Numbered from the stretch's first letter, positions 38,216 to 52,349 are shown. The stretch is 64,000 nt of DNA from Corvus cornix cornix (GCF_000738735.6 NC_046343.1:5662531-5726530); one strand, 5' to 3'. Program-made: numbers and translations. The notes: generated from the letters alone by a model not told the origin.

Positions 38216-40338
38216 AAGGAAGCTGGAATGGAGCAAAGCCTCAAAGGAATGGATTGTTTGAGCCTGACATATTTCAAGCATTAGTAGTGTTTTCTTGGAG
38301 ACAGTGGGCACACCTGCCCCAAGGGGACTTGTGTGACAAGATGGGCATGTAGTGGATGTTACGTAACGGACGTGATTAGAAGGTCTTTTAAAAATTAATA
38401 TAAGATCCATTTAAATTTGACCTGTGGCATGTTATTTATGCTGTTCTGTTTAGGCTAGAGGCTATTTTTAGTTGTTTCTTATGGGTATTCTTCATCAGAT
38501 ATGTTGGAGTTCAACTGTATTTTATCAATAAAGATGTGGTTGGCAAACAATATAAGAGGAAAAGAAAATCCCGCAGACTGGCTCTGGTAGCTGACAAAGT
38601 CCAGTAGTGAGGAGCTCCATATCTGGGGAAGGACAAGAAGCCCTGGGACACTGCAGGTTCCCTAGCACATCCTCATTTTAAGCAATAGCACCTTAGGGCA
38701 CCTCTCACGCTACTTTTTTTTGCCAAGGGAGACAAACTAAACTTGGATTTGGTTTCTAAGACGGCTACCGAAAGTTAGCATTTCCCATAGGAGTACTTCC
38801 AACCATAGTGTTGAAATTCGGGGTTGGGAGTTGGCCTCAGGGTTTCAAGTTTCAAATCCCTTTCCTCCTTATTTTTCTTTTTTCCTCCTCAGAACTGTCT
38901 AACATCAGTTTCTTCCACTAAAGTGTGTGGTGTGGTGGGCTGGCCTTGCTCTTTTGTGTCTGTGAGTAAGCAGGAAGAAGGTGTCTAATTCATCTGTCTC
39001 GTGCCCTTTAACTTGCATACTAATATATAACGTAACAGAGCTGGAAACACTTGTAAATAAACACAGTTGTATTTGTAAGAACATACCCAGAAGGCTGTAA
39101 TTTCAAATCTAAACTATAACCTCCTGACTAATACAGGACTTCTTCTTGGCAGTTTATTCCTCCTCTCTGAAACACTGCAAGAAGAGTACTCCCAAGAGGC
39201 TTCCCTCCATCATCAAGGTAATAGAATATCATCTTCCTAATGAGTAATTTTCCAACTATTTGTACCCTACACAGGGACCTTTGAACCTTCTCTGTGCTTG
39301 CCTTTGTACTTTAGGTAACAGTTTGCCTGTGCTTGAATGTTCGGCTGATTAGGAAAAGCAAAATGGATTAAATTCTGCAATCCTCAGTAATCTGGCCGTC
39401 ATATTATTAGAAGTTGTGTGTTTGTTCTTAAAGACCATGTGAAACCAAGAAAACATTAAGGAATGTTTCGTTAACTTTTGCTAATTATATTTGACGATAA
39501 GAGTGCAGAAATATAAAAACAGCTACGCAATAATCCCTAGGACAGCCAGAACATGGCCTGAAATACAGAACCCTTCATGGCCATGGCCAGCAGTGAAGCC
39601 TCAGCAGCTACTTAAATCTTGGGTTTGGTTTATTTTTTTAATTTTTTTATAACAAAATCATCAACAATGGTCAAGCCAGAGCCAAATGCAGGGAGATTTA
39701 TTATGAGATGGCCACGTGCCCATTTAGGACCTTAACCCTCTAAGTGACCGTAGCAGGACTTGAAGCAAAGATGATTTTGTTACTTACCATATTCTTAAAC
39801 TGTAACTTAGAGTTTGAGCAAAGGCTGTGGGGCTCTACTGTGTTAATTCTCTGTGGCACAAACTCACTTTGTTTTCATCCCTGTTCATTTAATTGCATGT
39901 TGTCATTATGGAAGAACATATGTCCCACATTATCATTTCCTTACAGCCTGGGAAGGGCTGGAGTAGCTACTGAGTGCTGCAGTGTATTCCTGGGCCAGAT
40001 CAAGGGAGGAAGTCTTACCACAACACACCAGTGACACAATCAAAAATCTTTGGTTTTGGTTGTTCTCCCATTTTTCTTTGTTATCCTTGCATCCCTGTTA
40101 ATCTTCTGGGATACTACTAACTCCTCAGGAAATAAGGGCATTTTTCTTCTCAAGAACTTAGCTTTGCTTGATGGCCAACACATGAAGGATGGAGCAGGAC
40201 AGGACAGGGCACAGAGAGTAAATGTTTTACACTTTTACCACTGAGCTGCAAGTGGAGGGGATTTGGTGTTGTCAGCATCATATTCTGCCACTCTCCAGCT
40301 GTACAAAGTTCACTTACTTAGATCACCTTTTATTTCAG

Positions 40339-43300
40339 ATGGAAAGAGACTCTGGATATTCCTCCGCTGCTGAGCTGCAGAAGCAGGTAAAGGCTCAAGG
40401 TCATCTTTTAAAGGAAGCGTTATGCAGATGCTTTGGAAGGCTGGAGATGTGTTGAATCATCTTCTAAGAGAAGTGACAGACATCCTCATTCCAAACATTT
40501 TAGTGCAATTAGGAGCTCACCTCTTATCACTAAAGCAACATTTCCCCAGCATTTTTCCCTTCCAGTGGACTGCAGCTACAGCAGCAAGTGGGGAAGGGCC
40601 TGTTATCTTTGCTTGCATGGCAAGAACCCACCACAGTCCCCCATAACCAGAAGCTGTGCCACCTCATTGGGCCTGGTCCTCAGAGTGGTCCTGCTAAACA
40701 CTTACTTCCCAGCTGATGTGCCCCAGTCTCTTTAGCTTGCCAGCAGCAGCCCTGTCCTGCACTTAAGGAATTTGCCAACTTCTACAAGCACTTTAAGAAC
40801 AAGAACTAGCAATTTAAGAGCAAGAACTCAAGCAATCCATGAATTAGTTTGGAAACTACTGTGCCATAGCTGTTGGCATGAGAAGAAGCAGGGTGTTAAG
40901 CACTTGGACTTGATGAACAAGATTTTTTTTTCTATGTAAACTTCTCTGCTTCTACTGCTCGTGTAATTATACTGTGTGGGATTCATATAATCACTTCATC
41001 ACATGCAATAAAAACACAGGCTTAAAACAAGACATATCCTAGCCAAAGGGCTTTTAAAATAGATGAAGTGCTGAGCTTTAGCTCCTCTCTGTCCTGTCTC
41101 AAAGCACAACATGCACAGTGTCTGTGAGTATTATGAGTTACTAATGTTTGAAACTCTTGAGCTGGAGGATGCTAAAGCAACTGAAACTTTATTTGGTCTA
41201 ACTGAAATATCTGACACTTGTAAGACAGAATTTTTGTTTGGTATGCTCTCTCATCATCCCAGGAGAAAAAGGATTTATAGGATACAAGTCTGTTAAAAAG
41301 CTCAAAGCTTTTCATAGCTTCTGTAACCTTTTTTTCTAAGGACTATGTAAGTGATGGTCCAGGGTCTAAAGGTTAAGAAAGTCTTACATCAGCATACATA
41401 GGGCATAATATGGATGCAACTGAAAGAGTGGAATTGCTAAGAGAGCAAATCTCTGGTCCAGGATCCAGCAGGCACTATCTGATGCTGGAGGAGAGGCTTT
41501 TGCCAGCCTGGCATTTGCACTTCAGTACACCCAGTGATAACAGTGGCAGCTGATTGCACTGCTCTCAAATAAATCCAGAGGGTTCACAAACATCAAACTG
41601 TAGGGCAAGAGTCATGGCAAGTTACTTCGTCCCTGGCTGCTTTTTCGATTAAAAAAAAAGAGAGAGAGAAGGAGGTGATAGGAGGAAATGATTGGTTGGT
41701 TGTTTTAATAGTGAATGTTTCAGTGCTAATGAGCGAAGTTCTGTCCTGGGACAAATAAATATTGCTCATAAGTCCTGGGCCACGTTTAATGTACTGTAAC
41801 TGTTACAGAATCTAAAAGCCATGTAAAGAGGATTCCTTTATATTGCATTACCCTAAACCACCTGCATTTGGCATTTCTCACAGCTGCCTCTCTTGTTTGT
41901 CCTCTCTGACAGGAGGTGAGCAGGACAGCAGCTATGAATCACACTGTTTTTACTACAGTGTGTTTGTGCAGCACGACACCACAGTTAAAAAACAGGAAGG
42001 ACAGAGGAATGAAGAAGACAATAGCTGGTTAATTATACTGTATCATTTTTGAATTGCATTGATTTTTTAAAAAACATTTATATTGCAGATAAATATAATT
42101 CATATTCACTCATGAAAACCAAATTAATTGCACTCCAGAACCAATTCCAACTTGGACTACTCTAAAAGACAGATACTTAGTTATAAATTTGTTGTATATT
42201 TGCTAAACAACTTCATTTTGAATATTTAAATATTCAAATATATTGAATACTGCTTTTTGAACGTACTTATTCCTGTTAACCAGGTCATCTGAACACAGCA
42301 GTTCTTGACTGCTGTGGGGAGAAAACACTGCATCTTGGGAGGGAGAAAATACTGAGGGAGGAAGGTGCTGAGATGGAGCAACATTCCTTATCGGCAGGTG
42401 TTCCTTTCCCACAGGTCTGAGTTATCCAGAAGCCCCTTGAGTTATAGCCCTCCAGGTACTGAGCAGCATGCCAAATAAAAAAAAAGAGGGAAAAAATCAG
42501 TGGTCCTTTCTCTCCCTTTGGTTATTCCAGAGAAATTCCACATCAGCCATGCATCAGGTCTCTGTAAGCATGGCAGATGGATGTGTGTGTACTCCCCCCT
42601 CCATTACACACAGTATCCCACAACAGCTTTGTTATTGTGTTCTTCAGAGTGTGTGAAGCAAAACAGGCCATCACAAGACTGCCTTCGTCATTTCAAATAC
42701 CAAAAATGCCAGGGCAGGACACAGCAGCACGTGCTTACTCTTGTTGCTTCTCACAGGGAGAGAAGCTCTGGGATGCCTTGAAGATCAGTGCCTATGTCTT
42801 CAGTACAGGCCTGCTCATGTTCACTGCCTTAGTGAACTCTGTTTCTTGGTAAGAATGTTCAAACAAAACAGCTTGAGGAGAAACTTTTCTGTGGAAAGGG
42901 GGAAAGGCGGATGGAAAGATGGGCAACCAAGAACTGTTATTCCCACAGGTTTATGCAGAATATAACTTTAGGCAATTTCTGGCAAACAGCATGGCTGGAG
43001 TTCTACAACTATATGGAAGGAGATGAGTGGACAATCTTCCTCTTTGGTGAGTTTTAACAATGCTCCTCAGGAGAAACCATCTATGTATTACATATAAAAG
43101 GGGGACATGGACAAGGTTCCTGAACTCACTAATCCTCCCACTGACAAGCACTGGCTTGGAAGCCACCCACAGCTGATGTGGTGCAGCTGTTCTGCTTTTG
43201 GATGGGGTCATCATCAGAACCCTGTACAGATTAAAAATCTGATCTTTTTGCTGCTGCTCAAGTGGCTTCCCTGTGAAGACACTTTGCTCCTGTGAGAACC

Positions 43301-46300
43301 GAATGACTCAGTAGAACTAATTACTAAAAATGTAAGTAAAATCAGTGAATTTTACTCTTGCTGTAGTACTTACAAAACTCTCTTCTGTGATTAACAGCTG
43401 GTGAACAGAATTGGTAGGGACCTTGCAAGGTGCTAGAGATCAACTCAACTTTATCCTACTTGCGTTTAAAAGAAACAGAGACCTCCCAGCCACCTAGAAA
43501 AGCCTTTTCTTAGCTTCAGTTATGTCAAGTTTCAACCTCTGAGACATTTGTCTGCTCTAATCTCCTTCCCATTCTTTAATCTTACCCGAGTGTCACAACT
43601 CACCCATATTCCATTTTTAAGCATCTTGGGGCAGGGGATGTGCACTTGGCACATCTGGGTCCCAGCAAGGTCCTCTGGGTACTATGCCAGTGTATTTTGT
43701 TCCTGATTCAGCCATTGCTCTCAATTCATTCACACATCTCTGCCCTTTCCTCACGCCACAGGGGCTGCATTGGTGCCTGCACTTGCTTTCTGGGGCTTCA
43801 ATGGAATCCTTCTGGTGGCTGATATAACAGGAAAGCCAACTTTCATTACTCGCTATCGCATTCAGCTGGGCAAGAATGATCCTGTAAGTACTTCTCACTC
43901 TGCCTTTTCTGCTGGCTAAACACTTCCTGCAGTCTCTTAGGCCAGGAATGGGGAGAAGAACCTGTTCTGCTTTTCTCTTGCAACCAGATAGGATTCCAGG
44001 AGGATCAAGCCAAGTCTTGTATACCCACTGCAGGGAGGAAGGCAGATCCCGTAATGAGGCTACTGATCAGATCTGCATTGACTGCTTGTTAAAGAGCTGA
44101 TCCCAAAACTAACTGCCTACAAATCTTAAAGCTTTTCATCCTTCCAACTGAAACTGCATCACTTCTTTCTTAGCCTCAAGTCCTGACTTCTCTTTTGCAG
44201 GTGGACACAAAGAAACTGTGGAAAGCCATCTACACGGCGCTGGGTAATCAGTTCTTTATCTCCTTTCCCATGCTTGTGCCCATGTTCTACATCATGAAAT
44301 CGTGGGGCAACACCTTCAGCGAGGAATTACCAACCTTCCAGTGGTTTCTTGTGGAGCTAAGCATTTTTACTGTAGTAGAGGAAATTCTCTTCTATTATAC
44401 ACACAGGTGAGCTGAGCAGAGGAACAGGACTCTCGATTTTCCTCCATGCCTTTAAGCTTATGCTCATATCCTACAACAGCAATAATCCTCGTCCCTCTGT
44501 TCCACCAATCTTGTATTTATGTGGGAAATCTTACAGGTCCTGAAATCCCCCCTCACAACATGAGGCCTTGGTGCTGCCAGTAAACAAAAATGTGTAGAAT
44601 TTTAAAGGCGGAACAGCTTAAAACTGGAAGAAACATGCAGTTTTGCACAGAAGCTGTAACCCAGCATTCTTTGAAAAGAACAAGACTGGCTGTCCTGAAA
44701 GAAAATATCTCAGGGATCAGTGACTGATCTCCGTTCCCTTGTACAGCACCTACAAATCAGGGCCTGGCTCCCAACAGTGCAGGATTTCCAAGCACTGACA
44801 CCAACATTGGAGGACAGAACTAAAGCAAGGAAGACGGAAGCCTGTGCAGAAGCAAGCACAGTACACTCAGAAATATGTAGGTTTCCCTTTAGGACAAATG
44901 CACCCAAAAAATGTAAATGCCATTTTTTACAAAGGACCTGCAGAAGTGAAAATTGTGATTCTTTGACAGTTTCCAGCAGAAAAAGTCAAAACGGTGAAAA
45001 TACAAAGTGAGTCTTCCCCTAAGTAGTACTCCCAGATCTGAATAAATAAGTAATTCAGGGACTTTGATTTATGGGATTTATCTGGACTGTGTTTAACATC
45101 AGCCACCGGACACATTAATTAAGGGCCCAATACAAAGAGAGCAAAGGAAGCAAGGAGTCCTACACTCTCACTGCCAGCTGCTCTGAAATCTTTATGTTAG
45201 AGGAGACACGAGCAAGTCACCTGCAGAAATTCTGTGTTCTGTTACTCCTTTCTTGCAGAGCTTAAAACCTGCCTTTCTCTGTTTGCTCTACCTAGGCTTG
45301 TTCACCACCCAGTCCTGTATAAGTACATTCACAAGAAGCACCACGAGTGGACAGCCCCCATCGGTGTGGTCTCCATTTATGCTCACCCAATAGAACACAT
45401 AGTAAGTGGATTCTCCCATGGTCACCCTCCAGTTGCTGTGTGGAGTGTGATTTCCATGGGATGAGGTGGAATGGTAAGAGAAGAGAAGCAAATGTGCCCT
45501 TAGAGGCTTCTTCCTTAGGAAGAGGAAGCTGAGCTGCATTGCCAAGAAGCTCGGATCTAGGAGGGTTGCAGTAATTGTTTATACTGGACTCCAGTAGCTT
45601 TAAAAGCACAGATCCAAGGGCCTCCACTAGATAAGAAACTGACTGGACAGGGCTTCCATGAGCCCCAAGAGGCCTGGGAGCACAGACAGTGTTTTTAGCA
45701 AGAGATCTGACACACAGTCTGAGTAGTTGTGTGGACTCAGAATTCTGTCAGGATTTTTGTGCTGGTGGCTGGGATCAGTATTTGCAAGGCGCGTATCCCA
45801 ACACTCCTCCAGCTGAGACTTCTCAGGAAAACACATACTTCAAAAGATTCCACTTACAAATTCTATCTCCTGTTACCAATAGTCCTGGGCCGCAACACCA
45901 GCTCTGAGGGTCTCCCCAGCTGACAGTCTTTGGGCAGTATCATGATTGAGGAGCCCAGCTGAGCCATGCTGGTGCAGGCAGCTGGGTCTGGGCAGCCAGA
46001 GCCATTTGTGCCCCGGGCAGGAAGTGATGCAGCTGGGTTTTTCACATTGCCGTGTGTGTCTGCAGGCCATGCCCTTTCACAGTGAGGTTTCCCAGGAGCA
46101 GCTTCAGCATTATTCCAAGGTGAACCTGAAATTTACACCTCAGATTCCAGGGTGATTTACTGGAATCATGTTGCCCTCACACCCATGGTTTGGTGTCATG
46201 TCTAACTTCTACTGCATGCTTGGGGAGCTTGGGCTATGACAATGGTTTGCAGTTAGTAGAACTCTCTTATCTCTATTACTACTTTTGGGATTATTGCCTA

Positions 46301-47722
46301 ACTTTAGTAAGGTGTTTGCAGAGGGATCTTCCCTTTACACTGCACAAAACAAGTGTGATGGATCACCAGGTGACAAAATTCAGCTCCTAGAGAAGAGTCT
46401 GCTGGTTGTGGACCCATTAATGAGGTAGTTTCTTCTCATTTCCAGATCTCCAACACTCTGCCTGTCATGACTGGCCCGATGATCATGGGATCTCATATTG
46501 TTTCAATCTCAGCATGGTTCTCCCTCGCTCTGGTAACAACAAGCATTTCTCACTGTGGCTACCACCTGCCCTTCCTGCCATCTCCAGAGTTCCATGACTT
46601 CCACCACCTCAAGTACGTCTGGGCACTGCTCAGCTTCCCATTCTCCTTCCTCTCCTGCCTGTGTCCTGGCACCGACAGGAAAAGCTCCTTTCTGAGGGTC
46701 AAGTGGGTCTGCCGAAGTCATGCACCAGCAGAGCAGCTCTGCAGTTCACCTGAGAGCAGGCTGAGTGCTGCCAGTTCTTACAGCAGTTAAATGGAGATTG
46801 GGATTTCAAGGGATTCCAGCCCTGTTAAGGACAGTTCTCTGCAAGGCTCTTCCTAGAAGTTTAGAAGACGCTTCATGGGATCTAAAGACAGAGCAAGGGC
46901 AAGTCACACAGTGAAATAAGCAAGCCTGCCTGTCTGTCCCTCTCCCATACACTGGGATTAGTAACACTGATCAGATTACACTTTGCCCAGCCAATCACCA
47001 TTAACCCTTCCTGACAGATTCTCAGCCTGTTGTGCTGGAGAGAGAGCAGTTGCAGCAGGTTGTTCGAGGATACATACCCAAGCAGTGGAGAAACATTCCC
47101 ATCTCCCAGTGGGCACTACATTCAGACATACTCCCCAGAAAAGTCTGCCCCTCCTGCAGAACCAGCCCAGGGAACAGTTCAGTCACCACACGCCAGGACA
47201 CAGATCACTGCAGAGCCGAAACACTCTGAGTGGAACAGCTGTACCAGCTGGAAGCACATCTGCTCCATATCCCAGGACAGCCAGGTCTTGAGAACACATG
47301 GGCATGGTAATGTGGGTGTCCGGTGCTCCCACAGCTCTGAGCTGCCCAGGAGAAACACAGCTGCTGCTCAGTGCCACCACTTCTGGGCAGTGATGGCACC
47401 GGAGAGAAGCTGCAAAAGGTTCACCCAGGCTTCGACAGAGCTGCCAGGGAGCCTGTTGCAGGGACAAGAAATCACATGGAGAGATTATCAGGGCTCAGAA
47501 AGGAAAGAGGACGATAGGTAAGGTAACCTCAGTAACTTCCAGTGATGTTTATCTCTGGTTCCCAGGTTCAACCAGTGCTATGGAGTGCTGGGAGTGCTGG
47601 ATTTTCTGCACGGCACGGACAGAGTGTTCAGACAAACCAAAGCCTTCGAGAGACACAAGGTCCTGCTCGGCCTCACGCCGCTCTCCGAAAGCATCCCTGA
47701 GCTACCCAAGAAAGCTGAGTGA
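40339..47722 (+). CDS. FAXDC2: Fatty acid hydroxylase domain-containing protein 2, complete coding region
   Basis: Coding exons: 40339-40386, 42757-42848, 42949-43046, 43762-43883, 44201-44406, 45296-45401, 46446-46612 and 47566-47722 (stop TGA). All phases and GT/AG borders agree, giving 331 aa; human has about 333. It belongs to the membrane-bound sterol desaturase/C4-methyl oxidase superfamily of the endoplasmic reticulum. The di-iron histidine motifs are intact: HRLVHH at the exon 5/6 join, HKKHHEW in exon 6, and HCGYH followed by HDFHH in exon 7. Hydrophobic segments lie in exons 2, 4 and 5 and around exon 7. The substrate is not settled by sequence; sterol C4 oxidation is the family expectation. 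The ATG lies immediately after the exon 1 acceptor, so the 5'UTR must come from upstream exons. The start is the least certain part; exons 2-8 are secure. Confidence 0.93.
40387..42756 (+). other. FAXDC2: FAXDC2 intron 1 (between first two coding exons)
   Basis: A 2.4-kb intron without a recognised repeat or conserved exon. Its only notable structure is an AT-rich 22-bp palindrome at 42217-42238. Confidence 0.7.
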
Positions 47723-48880
47723 ACCAGCCCAGCAGCTCCTGCCCAGCCTGATGATGAGCAGAGTGAGAGACAGTGATTTATGCCAAATAGTATTTTAATT
47801 GAGAAACAAGTTCTTGTCCACATATAACAAAATGTGAAGCTGAAGTTAAATATGCTGCTTGAAATGACTGCACTTTTGCTGCCATTATTTTCTACCCAAG
47901 ACACACACACAAAAACCCCTGCTCTAGAAATCTTTTTTAAACTAAATTTAATGGTTTGTTCCTCTGTTAACTTGCACTGGCCTTGGTTCCAGCTGCCTGT
48001 GTATGAGCCAGGTGTGTTCTGGGCCACATGGCTCGGGGTTCTCGTTACCAAGGTTTTAGCACCAGACTCCCCAGCTGATGATTTGGCCTCTCTTATCACC
48101 ACTCACTCTATAGAAACATCCAAGTCACTCCATCTACACATGATACAATTAAAACCAGTTTTTGTGACTCACAGCACCTGGGATCCAGGACGCAACCCTG
48201 TGGAAAATCACGGGGGCCACAGCTTTAGAAACACTGCACATGCAACAAGGGCCTGACTTCCCATGAACAGTTGTTCTGCACAGGAAGTCAGTACAGGGCT
48301 GAACTGGGGCTGCCACAGCCTCATCACTGCTCCACAGACAGCTGCAAACAAAGGGAGTTTCCCCTCGTGGGACATGGAAGCAGAGCTGGGAGCTGATGTG
48401 CTCCAGGGTCACCTCCTCCTGCTGCACCTCCCCTTGCTCTGAGAGACAACCAAAACTCTGAGAAATTACAGAAAGATTTTCTAAGGAAAGCAGAGTCCCT
48501 GCTGCCCTGAGCTGTGTGGAGATGAATGAAACCTTCTAAGAGAAGAACAATATGCACATCCCCAAGTACCCACAGACCATCCGAAACACACTGTGAATTT
48601 TCTCAAGGATCTCAAGTCTCAATCCTGCCTGGGGCCCTGGAACAAAAACATCCCATCTCTCCCCAGTGCTAGAGCAGCCCCTCGAGGAACAGGTACACAG
48701 GGCTGACCTGTGCTGCACTGACCAGTGGTCAGCCCAGCTCCACCCTTGGAACCAAAGTCACTTCCCCTGCTCCTCTCCAGTCCCTACAGCTGCACCAGGA
48801 TTAACTCACCCCAGTCACCCACCCGCAGTTCCCTGGGGAGGGCAAGTCAGCAGAACAGAAAACCCAGGCACCACTGTCTT
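47723..48880. other. Convergent FAXDC2/LARP1 3' region
   Basis: This holds the FAXDC2 3'UTR and the spacer to the LARP1 3' end. No canonical plus-strand AATAAA is visible; an ATTAAA at 48148-48153 is the best candidate signal for FAXDC2, about 425 bp after its stop. No other gene or repeat was recognised. Confidence 0.5.
48148..48153 (+). terminator. FAXDC2: Candidate FAXDC2 poly(A) signal ATTAAA
   Basis: The only common poly(A) hexamer variant I see on the plus strand within 500 bp of the FAXDC2 stop. Weak evidence. Confidence 0.3.
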
Positions 48881-48888
48881 TTGAAGTT

Positions 48889-48894
48889 TTTATT
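48889..48894 (-). terminator. LARP1: LARP1 poly(A) signal AATAAA
   Basis: Minus-strand AATAAA within an AT-rich patch (TATAAAAATAAAAAC on that strand). I saw no other clear minus-strand AATAAA between the LARP1 stop (54330) and this point. It implies a 3'UTR of about 5.4 kb. Confidence 0.6.
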
Positions 48895-51800
48895 TTTATA
48901 CATTTTTTTTGTATTAAAAAGGAAAAAGCATAATTACCACAAATTACAAAGGACTAAAGCATTACTAGAATAATGAATCACATCAGCCTAGAAAGCAGAT
49001 ACTCTGAATAATATTAATGTTATAATACAAGCTCTCATTCAAGTATTTTACATTTTTCTCTTTTCCTTTTATATGCGATGATGATCCTAGCACATGGGTC
49101 AAAGATTATGTACTATCGACAGAGATGGATCATGTACAGCGGGCCATATTAACAAGATTTTCCTCCCAAGTGATACATGGTCTGTGATGAGTCATTTTAA
49201 GTTTGTCTCTACTATAAATGCAGCTGAAGAAGGTTGCACACACTCTCTAGTTTTGGGAAACAGAAGGCTGAGGTTGGACACACAGGGTTTGAGAAGGGTC
49301 AGCACATCGAACCATCACCCCTTTAGCTCCAGGCGAGCGAGCAGAAGGCTGCACTCGCTGGGATGCAGCTCAGTGGGTGTTTCTGAGCCACAGATCCAAA
49401 GGTTTCCAACCTCAATGGGACCAGGACAGGCTGGGGGGAAGATGGGGAGCAGGGCTGCACCAGGGAGGCCTGAAGGACCAAGTGGTGCCAAGCACCCCCT
49501 CCCACAAGGGGCACCACAGGCACAAGCCACCCTGGTGTAGGGCTGACACCTGGGGAGAGAGCAGGCTGACAGTGTGGGGAGCTGGAGGGTCCCCAGCACG
49601 CTCCACAGGGGCCGGCTGGCACCCAGGGCACTCCCTGCTCCTCTGGAGCTTCCCAAGGGGATGTGCTTGTCACAGATACATCGGTCCTATGTTCAAGTGT
49701 CTGCAGAAAGTGAAACTGTAAACTACTGGAAATGCTGCCCTCCAGCCACCTGCTCCACGCCACCGAGATGAACGTTTGCTTAGGAAAAAAAAAAGAAAGA
49801 AAGAAATTCTTTTATCTGTTACCTGTACTGGAAACTTTAAAAAAAGTCAGTGAGGCATTTAACATCAAGTGTAGCAACCCTCTCAAGAAGAGCCCAGTAT
49901 CCATTTCAAACAGTGACAAGTGACATAACCAGCCTCAGAGGAGACAGGAGACAATAAGCATTGCAAACACAACTTGCTACATTTACAGTTTTCCTTTTTT
50001 TTTTCCTTTTGATAAAGTAACTGGAAAGGCATTAACAGCTAGAAGGCCCCCTCTGCACTGCCATGGAACATGGCAGGACACTGAGGTTAAACACATCAGT
50101 TTGTTACAGTACAACGACCAGTCCCGAGCAGGTGCCAAAACTCGAGGGACCCCAAGGGCTACAGTGAGAAGGCGCCATCAGGGGTGCCAGGGGGGCAGCA
50201 GAAGAGAGATGGATAGGCAAAAACAGAGCAGCAGCATCATTACATTTTTTAGGTTTTTTTTTTGTTTTTGTTTTTTGTTGGGTTTTTTTTCCACAAATGA
50301 GCATGGCAAAGCAACAAAGCCTCCTCAGAAACACACCTTCTACCTCCATTCTGACCCCACACCACAGCTCTGTACCTGTTGCAGCCACCTGCACTCCAAA
50401 GACAAGTTGACCTCAGCAAGGAGCCCCTAAGCTCCAGCAGCCTGGAGGACCTCCTAAGAAAAGGGGCAGGATGGGGAATGGTGCCCCAAGTCAGCCTCCC
50501 TCAGCCTTTCAAAAGCAGCTGGAGCTCCCCCCAGGCTGTGCCAGTGGCTGGACGCCAGCACCGCACAGCCCTCGCGGGCTGTGGGACAATCAGCGCTCAC
50601 AGGAGCACGTGTGCAACCACTCAGTCCTCTGAAATCAAAAAAAGCACAACACACAGTGGAGGTGAAGCATCCAAACTAAAAGCAAGGCCTAACTCCCTCC
50701 TCTACAGAAGGGCAAGAGCTTCCTCAAATGCAAACTGCCTCTGGACAGCTGTCCCTTCATCCAGTGGGGACATGAGCTGCATGTGATGCCTCCTGCGTGC
50801 AGCGGCAGCCTTGCTGCAGCCACTCCTGACCCAGCCGGGCATGGACCAGGCACCTGGAGAGCTCCCTGCCCTCCACCAGCACCCACCCCAGCACAGAGCG
50901 GGAGGGAACAGCTCTGTGTTCCCTTCCCTGGAGGAAGACAGATGTGAGCAAGCAGCAGCTGCCTCAGGCTGTCATGTCCATCTTTGCTCTGTCCTGCCCA
51001 CTGCTGTCCCATGGACAGCAAAACAAGGCACACAGTCCACAAACCTGGAGGGCACTGGGACCGCTGGGATCGCTCTTCTGACCCACCTTCCCCTGGGTGC
51101 ACACATTAATGACAAACCACTGACTTGGCAGAGGGGGAAGGGAAAACACTTCCATGCTAAGACTAGAGCCTCAGGATCAGAAATTAAAAATTACTCAAAA
51201 TCAATCAGTATTTTGGGAAATTCTCTGGGAAATGTCCTACCTCTTCTACCACCCAAGCAATTTCACAGTCTGCACCACAAGCAACAACTCCATAGCAGCA
51301 GCCCATCCCTCCCCATCTCCTATTAATTTGTTGCTAAAATGCAGACAATTGGCTTCAAGAAAGAACAAGCACGAGAAAGGAGCACAGACACAGCAGCAAG
51401 GATCACCTGTGGCACATCCAGACCTGCCTGCACTCTCAAACAACCAGCAACACATCTACAACGTCCTTGATCGACTCTCCAGCCTCCTCCTTCCCACATC
51501 AGGGACAAACCCGCCTATATCCGTAACCTCAGAGATCTGACTCCAGCTCACGAGAGGGGGAAATCCAGAGATAACAGTCACGGCCGCAGCACTGTACAAG
51601 TGTTACTTTTGCCCATCTTGCCCAGTTCCCACCCCACAACCCCAGAGCACTGCTGCCATAACGGAGTTCACAGCCTCAGATGGGCTTTGCCTGCTGCAGC
51701 AATCAGGCCTGCGAGCGGTACCAGCTGCAGGGTGACATGGCAGGGGTGGACAAACCAGGGCAGGATCACACCACCAGGAGATGGCCAAGCGGCAGCTCCC

Positions 51801-52349
51801 CAGCCTCTCAAACCCAGCTGTGCTTTCAATTTTAGCAGCAGTTCGTGAAGCCACTCCACTTGGACCAGCCCACCTGCCCCCACCAAGGCAGCATCCTGGA
51901 AGCAGTGTCAGTTTGGGAAGTGATGACTTCAGCCAGGGCCCCACAAGCACCCCCAGCCACTGCTGATGGACAGCTTGTCCATGCTCCCCCTCTTGCTCCT
52001 GCTTTCAGTTCCTCGCTGCTCTCACTCACCCACTCTGCAGCCGCACAGGGACAGCCCTGGAGAGATGATGACTCCTCCCAGCTATGAGATGCAGCTCTGG
52101 CTCAACTGGATCCCTTGGGAAAACACTGTCCAGTACCAGCTTGTGACTTTGCAGAGAGGGCAACGCAATGAGCTGCACCTTTGGAGTGGTGCAGCACGTG
52201 CCCACTCCACACTGCACAGAAGAGCACAGCTCTGGAGCTCACAGGGATGGAGCCCCAGAGCCAGAGCCAAGCCAGGGATCCCAGGGACCCATCAGAAGGA
52301 GCACAGTAGCAGCAAAGCAAGTGGGTCTGGCTGGAAAGGAACATGACTT

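Larger units (their letters stand above)
32701..40338 (+). other. FAXDC2: Presumed 5' non-coding region and first introns of FAXDC2
   Basis: In 7.6 kb I find no exon with protein homology on either strand. It holds one decayed CR1 fragment (38085-38215) and one sequence with good splice borders that may be a 5'UTR exon (36387-36498). Its AT-rich stretches are ordinary intronic sequence. Assignment to FAXDC2 rests on the position of its promoter next to CNOT8 in human. Confidence 0.5.

Noticed and set aside
43400..43560. Possible degraded CR1 in FAXDC2 intron 3
   Set aside because: Only a short resemblance (GGTAGGGACCTTGCAAGG); too weak to support a repeat call by eye.
46613..46790. Read-through of FAXDC2 exon 7 into a further open frame
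   Set aside because: Conserved HDFHHLKF continues only after splicing at 46612 to 47566; the read-through lacks homology.
47030..47521. 163-codon frame in the last FAXDC2 intron
   Set aside because: Lies between two well-supported exons, has no conserved motif and is not splice-compatible with the FAXDC2 frame.
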